DNA of 10,594 bases from Funneliformis mosseae. Taxonomy: Eukaryota; Glomeromycota; Glomeromycetes; Glomerales; Glomeraceae. Every line of letters starts with the position of its first letter. The first letter of the stretch is position 1. Shown one piece after another: positions 1 to 6,636 of the stretch. The notes below the pieces were generated by a model. That model had not been told where the DNA came from and did no database searches. It was given only the letters and a program-made list of their open reading frames with translations. The stretch spans positions 1 to 10,594 of the forward strand of contig CAJVPP010003854.1 in assembly GCA_910592005.1 (NCBI GenBank), in the 5' to 3' direction. Made by a program: the position numbers and the translations under genes.

Positions 1-489
1 GTAATATTAATGCTATTTGCATTAGATTTTAATAACTCCTTAAGATTTTCTTTTATCTAATTATAACTATTACGTATCATTTCTTTGCATTTTTCTTCAG
101 TTGGTATTCTAAATCCTAGTTCAAATTCATGAAGCATATTTTGAAATGCATCATTTCAAAGGATATTTAATGGTTGATAATCAACAATAATAAAAGTTAT
201 AAAAGACTGTTTCAAAGATAATTGACGCTTTATAGTAATATATTTTATTACTGTTCTAATATCACTATCTGTATTTACTGGCTTTTCTAGATAATTTTTA
301 ACAATTCTATGATCCCACCAAAGATGTCCTTGAGCAGTAATAGTTGAAGAACCTTTTATCCACTTATAATGTTTTATAATACCTGACAAACAAGATATAA
401 CTGTTTTCCTCTTCATCATATTCCTCAAAATAATAGTCCCAAATAATACTTGAGTTTTCTCGTTTATGTTTATTATTAGTTTCATCCAT
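1..489 (-). pseudogene. hAT-family transposase, N-terminal part, decayed and cut by window edge
   Basis: Remnant of a hAT DNA transposase, the enzyme that would cut and paste its own element in the nucleus. Read on the minus strand, a start at 489 gives an acidic stretch with IIWDYYFEEYDEE, typical of the beginning of a BED zinc finger. A frameshift near 385-400 moves into the frame opening at 485, which carries KWIKGSSTITAQGHLWWDH, the HxxxxH half of the finger. The Cys pair is disrupted at the frameshift. Then come FITFIIVDYQPLNIL, a stop, and NDAFQNMLHEFELGFRIP, matching the conserved hAT segment after the finger (F..D..PF.....N..F..ML..L.P....P). A second stop (TAG) in YN-stop-IKENL sits where hAT proteins usually have Trp. 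The DDE catalytic core and hAT dimerisation domain would lie left of the window. The family call is from memory of hAT proteins. The ORF that starts at 485 alone is not a real gene. Confidence 0.72.
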
Positions 490-639
490 TTTTTGAAATA
501 AAAATTAAAAAAAGAATAAGATGGTATATTGATAAATTACATTGTATTACGATTCACAAATTTTAATATAAAAATTAATTTAAATATATTTTTCTATTCT
601 AAATAAATATTTTAAATTTTAATTTAAATCTTTAAACTA

Positions 640-790
640 ATTTTATATATAAATCAGTTTGAAATCATAAATCAATTTGAGTTTAAAACTGATTTTATAT
701 TAAAAAACCAGTTGTCAGATCTTTAAAATTTTTTTTAAAACCGGTTACTAATTAAATAGACTAAATCTGAAAACTAAAAACTGGTTTTGA
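640..790. repeat. Cluster of degenerate inverted AACYGGTT-type motifs
   Basis: Short related words recur in both orientations: AAACTGATTTTATATT, AAAAAACCAGTTG, TTTAAAACCGGTTAC and AAAAACTGGTTTTGA. The pair AAAACCGGTT (about 737-746) and AACTGGTTTT (about 779-788) is an imperfect inverted repeat around a loop of roughly 30 bases, and AACCGGTT is itself a palindrome. This looks like an old MITE-like or foldback element. I cannot define its ends. Confidence 0.4.
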
Positions 791-796
791 AGCACT

Positions 797-848
797 AACT
801 ATAATTAATTATGCAACTGTAATTAATTGTGCAACTGTAATTAATTAT
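797..848. repeat. 18-bp tandem repeat, about 2.9 copies
   Basis: Three head-to-tail units at 797-814, 815-832 and 833-848 follow the pattern AACTGTAATTAATTATGC. Unit 1 has TA for TG at its fifth and sixth bases, unit 2 has a G in its last TGTGC, and unit 3 diverges at the end. Each unit contains the palindrome TAATTA. No coding role is apparent. Confidence 0.8.
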
Positions 849-999
849 TAAATTAAAAATTTTCATATCATTTCGCATACAATTTTTTTTACAGAAAAAG
901 CAAAAGAAAAATAATAAAATAAATTAGAGTTTTAAATTGAATCAAATATAATATATTATTTATTAAATAATTTAAATAATTTGATTAAATTAAGTTAAA

Positions 1000-1130
1000 T
1001 TAGATCAGGTTGAGTCAGGTCAAGTCAAATGAAAATTTAAATCAGATTAGATTTTTGTTTGATCTGACCTGATTTTCTTAATTCAAGTAACTTGATTGAC
1101 CTGACCTAAACCGACCTGTTTAGAGCTCTA
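1000..1130. repeat. GTCAGGT-rich element end that truncates the adjacent gene
   Basis: A block of degenerate short repeats: AGATCAGGTTGAGTCAGGTC (about 1002-1021) on one strand and GATTGACCTGACCTAAACCG (about 1095-1114) as an inverted counterpart, with GATCTGACCTGATTTT between them. The block stops at the palindrome TAGAGCTCTA (1121-1130), directly where homology to the transposase-like gene at 1131-2322 ends. The sharp boundary and the inverted arrangement suggest the terminus of an inserted non-autonomous element. The other end was not located. A related GAGTCGAGTT-rich block begins at 10520. Confidence 0.5.
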
Positions 1131-2322
1131 GTAGCATTATTTTTATTCTGTTTTTCTGCATTATCACAAATAATCTTTAAATATTTTTTACCTTTATTTA
1201 ATCTCTTAATTCTATTGAATACCAGGCTCAAAATGCCATTAGGGCTTTTGTCAATAATTTCGTTTTCATCAAGAACATAATTAATTTGTTCACATACTGC
1301 TTCATCTTGTATACTAAATAAATGCATTTTATGCAGACTGAGATAATAAATTTTACTTACCTGTTGATCAAAATGAAATACATAAACATTTTGTATCTAA
1401 TTGTAACTGTAATAAGCATTAGTATTAATGCTGCAATAATCAGCTTTACCTTTATTATAAAATGCTCATCTACCAATTTCTTCTGTTGTTTTACTAATTT
1501 CATATTTTTGTTGTAATAGCTTCTCTCTAATTTAGCTTTAACTATATTCTTTGAATTTTTTCAATAAATCTTTTGCTTCTTCTTTCTTATGAGCATTATA
1601 TTATAAACCATTCTGAAAATGTTAACATATATCACATAAATCTGTTCTGAATTCATAATTTAAATATAAAACGTTAATTGGTGCCATAACTTGCAGAATA
1701 TGTCATATTTTAACAATTTTAATGTGCTATCATTTTCAAAACCTGCAATAAAATCATGATAGACTGATTTATAACTTATTTCAGCTAGCAATAATGTAAG
1801 TGATTGAGAATGCAATTGACATTTCTACCAGGACTTGATAATTCATGAATTTCAGCATAGTTTTCAAGAAAATTCTTCACAGTAGTAGCAACCGCTATAT
1901 CAATGGTTATTTTGGTTTTCTATTATGATATTCTTTTTAAGTTATCATAAATACGCAGTATTATACTATTCTTGCTAGATGATTTTGATATTTTCAAAAT
2001 GCATGCGATCAATTTCTAACATATTGAGATACGTTTTCTAATAAAATGATGTATTGCGATCTCAATAATAAAACGTTCGCTTATTAGTACATGTTTTCTT
2101 TTTAAGGCATTGACTAGCAGTTATCTCTCCACCATTTATTACTCTCAACTGAGTCATTAAAAATATATCTTGTTCAGATTTAGAGAGAACTTGAAATGCT
2201 TCACATAATTTAGCAAAATTTTCTCTCAGAATCTTTCTTGAGTAACCACAATTGCAATTTAATTCTAAGAAACATATTGCTTTTTCATATTTAGTAGAGT
2301 TATTATATTCACTATTTGTCAT
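1131..2322 (-). pseudogene. Transposase-like protein with D-N-x(3)-Q-N-K-N motif, decayed and 3'-truncated
   Basis: A long degenerate reading frame running from the ATG at 2322 to 1131. The first 86 codons are open and include ICFLELNCNCGYSRKI and QVLSKSEQDIFLMTQLRV. Stops then follow in FYY-stop-DRN (2059) and a TAG just before KTYLNML. Further coding blocks read KTKITIDIAVATTVKNFLE, ENYAEIHELSSPGRNVN, STLKLLKYDIFCKLWHQLT and, in the last open segment (1327-1131), NYVLDENEIIDKSPNGILSL then LKIICDNAEKQNKNNAT. The final block resembles the D-N-x-x-x-Q-N-K-N signature of a large family of transposase-like proteins in Rhizophagus and some animals (I think near DUF7869; not checked). Several frameshifts occur between 1400 and 1930. 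Coding similarity ends abruptly at the repeat boundary at 1121-1130, so the C-terminal part is missing. The open segments at 1106-1327 and 2062-2322 are pieces of this one gene. The DDE-like role is inferred. Confidence 0.6.
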
Positions 2323-2654
2323 ATACAGATAATTCTATATATAAATTTTATTACTTATACATATTAATATAGCAATTTGCATATAGCACACATATGATTA
2401 GATCATCATGCTAATTTTGACAATTAATAAACTAGAATTCTCTGTCAATAGTATCAAGTCTACAATAAATTTCTAAATCTACTGTCAAGCAGGAAGTTTG
2501 ATAAAAACTTGCAATCATTACAGGTCTTTAGTAAGCTTATGTAAAATTTTTAGTGTGATGAACAACTTTCATAGGAAATTATTTTAGAAGAAACTATTTT
2601 TGTTGAAATAGCGACATTACTTGCTTCGTAAAGAAAAAGATGTTTAGTTTAATA
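2323..2654. other. Intergenic AT-rich sequence, nothing recognised
   Basis: Lies upstream of the transposase-like pseudogene and downstream of the unrecognised decayed frame. I see no convincing coding stretch, RNA gene or repeat on either strand. A promoter for the gene starting at 2322 would be expected here, but no element stands out from the AT-rich background. Confidence 0.4.
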
Positions 2655-3219
2655 AACTAATATTTGATGTTTTTTATATTTCAAAGGTTTAGTATTAGAT
2701 TTACTTTGAATTTCAGTATTCATTTACTGTAATCTAACTGACCCTCTACCTCCTATTCATAATATCATGCCCATTATGCAAACTCACACAATAAATATTC
2801 AACATAATGATCCTTCACATGTTTTGAGATAATTTTACTAATAGTACTTAGTTGATAGTGTATTGTAAACAATTCTATAAGTGCAAATTTACGCTTTGCA
2901 AGAACACTTCCATTTAATTTTATTTAAAGACTAAGACCAGAAAAGTGAACCTTCGAGTAGTTTTATAAGAACCAGTAAGAGACTGACAAGATTATCATTA
3001 TATGAACGTCCAAAATAAAGTATCAATGGTGATACAAATTCAGTATTTACATATAAATATGATGGTAATTTATCTGCAACATTGCTTACAGATGGAAAAT
3101 CAATTAAGACATATTGTTTTGTTTGCCATTTAAGTGGGATGTCAACTGCAATTATATTCGAATCAGATACATCACCATAAATATATCCTATATATATAAT
3201 TTTAATTCTACATACTAAT
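2655..3219 (-). pseudogene. Unrecognised decayed coding region in two frames
   Basis: I do not recognise this protein. From 3219 to 2931 the minus strand is open for about 95 codons without an ATG, which is unlikely by chance at this AT content. It includes DSNIIAVDIPLKWQTKQYVL, IDFPSVSNVADKLPSYL and YFGRSYNDNLVSLLLVLIKL, ending at TAG 2931-2933. A second frame takes over at about the same place and continues to roughly 2658: NGSVLAKRKFALIELFTIHY, then SKHVKDHYVEYLLCEFA, then a stretch with three stops spaced as WA-stop-YYE-stop-EVEGQLDYSK-stop-ILKFK. The second frame's stops are TAA, TGA, TAG and TGA, which fit decayed Trp or Gln codons. A frameshift joining two parts of one gene is the simplest reading. 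It sits downstream of the kinase remnant on the same strand but is probably a separate gene. GTATGT near 3215 followed by TATATATAG near 3190 could mark a very short intron, but I do not rely on it. Confidence 0.45.
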
Positions 3220-3310
3220 CATAACAATCATACATTTATTTGTTTTCTAAGCAAATAGGTACTTTTAATAATGCAAATAATATTTATAAATTTTGTATGA
3301 CAAATATTCA

Positions 3311-4076
3311 TTACATATAACGATCTAATAAACTGAATAATTCACATTCCTCTTCATAAAATAGCTTCCTATTATTAGTTACAATAGACATTCCAAAATC
3401 AATGATATAAATTTCACCTTTTTCATTAATTAAAATATTCTCTTGTCGAATATCATTGTAAAGAATATTATAATTATGAATAGCATTTAAGGCCTCCAAT
3501 GCTTTATACTTTTGGTTATAACTTACTTTATAGTTGTTCAAAGTAATACCAACAATAGTGACACCCATAAAATAGCCCATCCCATATCTATAATAACTAT
3601 AACATACCAATTTGAGAATATATATTCCTTGAATTTTGATAAAATTTTTGTATATTTCAATTTCTTTTCAAATTTTATACAAGAGATCAGCTTCCTTATA
3701 TAGATCAATAACCTTTAAAGCAATTAGTTCTCTATAGAATCTGGCTCAAAATGTCCTTCTAATTTGTCTACATTCTAGAATACCCTTAAGCTTGAAATCC
3801 TTATAGCCATAAGTCTGTTTTTCTATTCCTGTTATAGAATCTTGATCTTCAGAGATCTAGTCTTTAGAATCTTGCTAGTTGTGATAACTACTATCTAGAC
3901 CTAAATTTTAACTAAAACTTTGGTTATAGAAATCTGAGTTTTGAATTCTGAAACCTTGTACTCTAATATCTTCTTTAGTTCATCTTGAAATTACATTTGG
4001 ATGAGGTGATTTAGATTCATTTGTTGCTAGACGGACTAAGTATGCATAAGTTTTGAATACTGGTAGACTTGTTAAC
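3311..4076 (-). pseudogene. Crinkler-like nuclease-kinase gene, 3' part: linker and protein-kinase domain
   Basis: The C-terminal half of a gene split by the pogo element. Starting next to the insertion the frame reads LTSLPVFKTYAYLVRLATNE and PHPNVISR-stop-TKEDIRVQGF, then a linker with several stops, then a kinase domain. The ATP-lysine region is ELIALKVIDLYKEADLLYKI. A middle segment is IYILKLVCYSYYRYGMGYF. The catalytic loop reads YNDIRQENIL, with Tyr for the usual His, Asp at 3452-3454 and Asn at 3437-3439. The metal-binding motif is IIDFGMS (Asp at 3398-3400). It ends with CELFSLLDRYM and a stop. The final ~99 codons are open, but the frame continues upstream of 3610 without an ATG, so that is not a start. 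Stops include TAG, TAA and TGA, one of them (SR-stop-TKED) where Trp is likely. The kinase motifs are seen directly; the family assignment is inferred together with the 6637-7310 half. Confidence 0.72.
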
Positions 4077-4078
4077 TA

Positions 4079-4100
4079 CAGTCAACTCTCTATAAATGCA
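4079..4100 (+). repeat. Left terminal inverted repeat of the pogo element
   Basis: 22 bp identical to the reverse complement of 6613-6634. It is preceded by the target dinucleotide TA at 4077-4078. Confidence 0.95.
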
Positions 4101-4122
4101 TCTCCCTTGGGACTGAATATAA

Positions 4123-4154
4123 GCATGCATTTATAAAGGATGTGTATTTATAGA
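4123..4154 (+). repeat. Left subterminal repeats of the pogo element
   Basis: Two adjacent words, GCATGCATTTATAAA and GGATGTGTATTTATAGA, are copies of the motif repeated inside the right end, but here they point opposite to the left TIR. The left TIR and these copies could therefore fold back on each other. Such subterminal repeats in Tigger-like elements are candidate transposase-binding sites; that role is inferred. Confidence 0.6.
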
Positions 4155-4660
4155 AAAAATATTTTTTTAAGGATTTTTATAATATAAATATTAAAAATAA
4201 ATAATTAAAATTTAATTAAAATAATTAAAATATAAATTTTATTATAAATCTTTTATTAAACAAATTAGTTAAAATATTGATCCAAAGTAGTTTGTTGCAT
4301 TGTATTTGCTTTTTTCTTTTTAATAAATTTTTCAATTTTATCTACTAATTTTATATATTCATTTGCATCCTCCTGTTGAAATAAAAATGTATGAATATTT
4401 TCTAAACCTTTCAATACTACTTTAATACTAACAGTTGGAACTTTTGTACTATCATCTATATCATCCAAATTTTCAATACCATCTCTATTTGATTTAAAAA
4501 TATCTACAAGTTCTGTAATTATTTGATCATCTTCAAGAATTTCATAAATGATATCTTCTTTTGAAATTGTAAGAAATTCTTTTACTCCTATTGCATTAGG
4601 AAGATAAAGAGCTTTAATTACATCATGAAGCTTATCAAGTATTAGATTGTCATCTTCATC

Positions 4661-4732
4661 AATATCATCAGTATTATCAATATCATCAGTATTATTAATA
4701 TCATCAGCATTATCAATATCATCAGCATTATT
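4661..4732 (-). repeat. 18-bp coding tandem repeat, four copies
   Basis: Units 4661-4678, 4679-4696, 4697-4714 and 4715-4732 each follow AATATCATCAGYATTATY on the plus strand. On the minus strand they encode alternating NNADDI, DNADDI, NNTDDI and DNTDDI. The repeat lies in exon 3 of the transposase, in the acidic linker before the C-terminal tail. The only differences are two alternating third-position-like bases, which implies recent expansion. Confidence 0.9.
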
Positions 4733-4883
4733 CAAAAAAAAAATTTTAATATGACACCAACAATTTTGAATTGTTTTAATAGTAACTTTATCCCAGCTTT
4801 AAATAATGTATCAGATTGCTTGTAAAACATCCATTTTTAAATCTCGTATATCTTCACCAGCCTCAATTTGTTCTAGTATTTAA

Positions 4884-4953
4884 CTAAAATTAATATAAAA
4901 ATTAATATTTGTTTTTAATAAAATTTTTTAAATAAAAAAATATTAAAACTTAC
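4884..4953 (-). other. Intron 2 of the pogo transposase (70 bp)
   Basis: The donor GTAAGTTT follows HHLYIC-type coding sequence, and the acceptor ATTAATTTTAG precedes the exon 3 block ILEQIEAGEDIRDLK. Phase is conserved with the upstream exon. The interior is AT-only apart from isolated bases. Confidence 0.75.
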
Positions 4954-5400
4954 CAGATATATAAATGATGATAATGTCTTTTAAAAGACATAATAATTCC
5001 TGCATCCATAGGTTGTAATTTTGAAGTTATATTAGGAGGTAAAAAATAAACTTCAACATGTGAAAGTACTAAGCCTTATAATTTATGACTTGAACAATTA
5101 TCTAATAATAATAAAACACGTTGTCCATTATATTTACAAGCCATTAGATAATCAAACTCTTGAAACCACTCTTGAAAAATATGTGTAAGCATCTATGCTT
5201 TAGGATTACTTTGATATATCATTGGAAAGTTGAAAATATTTACATTTTTAAAACATCGTAATTTTACGTATTTTCCAATAATTAAAAGAGGTAATTTGTA
5301 TGACCTATCAGCATTTGCACATAATGCAATAGAAAGACATTCCTTATTTTTTTTACACTCAGAAAAACATTTTGTAGCTAAAGTCTAATCTGGTTCTAAT

Positions 5401-5465
5401 CTATAAAAAATATTTATATTAATATAAATATTATATTAAATAAAATATAAAAAAAGAATACATAC
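5401..5465 (-). other. Intron 1 of the pogo transposase (65 bp)
   Basis: The donor GTATGT follows the catalytic block ending FYR, and the acceptor TTTTTTATAG precedes TTAGAACCAGATTAG. Removing it keeps the transposase frame (ETGLFYR then LEPD). The interior is almost pure A/T. Confidence 0.8.
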
Positions 5466-6577
5466 CGATAAAAAAGACCTGTTTCATTCATATTATAAAT
5501 CCATTCAAAAGGATATTCAGCACATTTATTATGCAATAATGGTAAAGCTTCAGTAACAATATTTTGGTCAATAGATGCTGCTTCTCTTTGAAGTTTTTCT
5601 TGGTGAATTCTATTATGTTTCTTAAAACCTTGAAGTCATTTAGAGGAAAATTTCAAGGTATCTTCAGGAATTTCTAATCTATTTGCCAATAATTTTGCTT
5701 TTTCAATTAATAATACATCACTTAAAATCGTTCGATGTTAATAATTTAGCACAAACTCTTTAAGAGCAAGTTCTAATTCAGGAAAAGTGACAGATTTATG
5801 ACACTTTTTTTCTGTTGAGTAAGTTTCGTGATAAGTCGTTTATTTTTACTTTGTAAAATTCACATTATAGTAGATTCATTAACTCTAACGCCTCACTTTT
5901 CTTCAATCCAATCTATATATTCAGTCGGATTTTCTTATTTTTATCAGCATATAAATAAAATTCATATTTTGAGAGTTTGAAAGTGTTACTTTTTTTTTCT
6001 AGAAGATGACATGTTGGAAAAAAATTATGCGATGCGATGGATTTTAAGATGAAAATTACAATAAATATATTCTTAATATAGTATTGCAATATTAATTTAA
6101 ACAAAAAAGAAAGATTTTTCATTATAGAATTTTGTGCAGCCTCTTTTAAAAAATACATCTAACAAATATTTAGTTTTATAGAATTATTAAAAAAGGCGAA
6201 GGTTTTTTTTTACTTTTCAAAACTAAATTTTGAATAATAAGTTTTTTTAAACTCATATTTATTAAACTTTATTTAAAACCTAATAGCTAAAATATACAGC
6301 TAAAATATGAAAAGGATAAAGGAAGGTAAATATAAGAATACAATGATACAATAACACATTTATCAAAGAAATTGGAGTATGAAAGAAAAAAAATGTGGCT
6401 TTTTATTTGTAAGACAAATATCAATCAGACGTTTTATTATTGCGAAGTCACGTAAATATTACATGTATGCATTTAGATAATATATTTTAATATAGACCAG
6501 ATTGGAAAATTATTGCACAGTGCGAATAGAGAGGATGTATATTTAGCATTATGTCCTGAACTAGAGATCAGGCTAAA

Positions 6578-6626
6578 GGGTGCAATTATAGAGGGTGTGT
6601 ATTTATAGAGAGTGCATTTATAGAGA
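6578..6626 (+). repeat. Right subterminal direct repeats of the pogo element
   Basis: Three consecutive copies of a 15-17 bp word: GGGTGCAATTATAGA (6578), GGGTGTGTATTTATAGA (6593) and GAGTGCATTTATAGA (6610), the last merging into the terminal repeat. They match the pair found inside the left end. Probable transposase-binding sites, by analogy with Tigger elements. Confidence 0.7.
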
Positions 6627-6634
6627 GTTGACTG
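6613..6634 (-). repeat. Right terminal inverted repeat of the pogo element
   Basis: 22 bp ending GAGAGTTGACTG, the exact reverse complement of 4079-4100. It is followed by the TA target duplicate at 6635-6636. Confidence 0.95.
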
Positions 6635-6636
6635 TA

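Larger units (their letters stand above)
490..999. other. AT-rich non-coding stretch with degenerate repeats
   Basis: I find no coding signal on either strand. The stretch is dominated by A/T runs and holds the inverted-repeat cluster and 18-bp tandem repeat listed separately. The part next to 489 could include the 5' leader or terminal sequence of the hAT element, but I cannot identify a terminal inverted repeat or 8-bp target duplication because the partner end is outside the window. Confidence 0.5.
4265..6012 (-). pseudogene. pogo/Tigger transposase (CENP-B/DDE superfamily), decayed, two introns
   Basis: Minus-strand gene that would encode the element's transposase. The likely start is the ATG at 6012 (MSSSRKKK), followed by frameshifts in the A-rich stretch into a helix-turn-helix block (EYIDWIEEK-stop-GVRVNEST) and a CENP-B/Tc5-type second DNA-binding block (LLIEKAKLLANRLEIPEDTL). 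The DDE core follows: YNMNETGLFYR holds the first catalytic position, where Asp is replaced by Asn (5486-5488). LLLLDNCSSH has the second Asp (5100-5102) and LQPMDAGIIMSFK the third (5004-5006), about 31 residues later. Exons are 6012-5466, 5400-4954 and 4883-4265. Exon 3 ends with KTIQNCW (usual for Tigger), an Asp/Asn repeat, and a C-terminal QTTLDQYF that matches a PCNA-interacting box. Exons 1-2 and the start of exon 3 hold about ten in-frame stops, many at expected Trp, Gln or Arg positions. The open segment from 4735 to 4265 is only the tail of exon 3, and its MNN is internal. The open segment at 5913-6158 is mostly leader. Confidence 0.85.
4079..6634. mobile_element. Complete pogo/Tigger-type DNA transposon, 2,556 bp, inactive
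   Basis: Bounded by perfect 22-bp terminal inverted repeats beginning CAGTCAACTCTCTATA (4079-4100 and 6613-6634) and flanked by TA on both sides (4077-4078 and 6635-6636), the hallmark Tc1/mariner/pogo target duplication. The CAGT start and inward CTCTATAA repeats fit the Tigger/Fot1 branch. It carries one minus-strand transposase gene with two introns (4265-6012), about 190 bp of AT-rich sequence on the 3' side, and about 600 bp of leader on the 5' side (6013-6612) in which I see only subterminal repeats. The element interrupts a Crinkler-like gene: the same protein frame resumes on both sides (LTSLPVF at 4076 and ISKSLPL at about 6658). Internal stops and a changed catalytic residue show it can no longer mobilise itself, though perfect ends could still be recognised by an active relative. 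Confidence 0.92.

Noticed and set aside
1000..1130. tRNA or structured RNA gene from the inverted GTC repeats
   Set aside because: No cloverleaf, A/B box or anticodon arrangement could be fitted; pairing is imperfect and is better explained as an element terminus.
1322..1516. Plus-strand 64-codon ORF
   Set aside because: It lies antisense to the transposase-like pseudogene, is hydrophobic and low in complexity, and the minus-strand reading explains the same bases much better.
3311..3610. A separate small kinase gene starting at 3610
   Set aside because: The codon at 3610 is TTG, and the kinase frame clearly continues upstream (IYKNFIKIQGIYILKL), so this is only the open tail of a longer broken gene.
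3512..3703. Plus-strand 63-codon ORF
   Set aside because: Antisense shadow of the kinase domain on the minus strand.
5913..6158. Minus-strand 81-codon ORF as an independent gene
   Set aside because: Its C-terminal part (KLSKYEFYLYADKNK) is the start of the pogo transposase in a shifted frame; the rest is AT-rich leader with no protein-like pattern.
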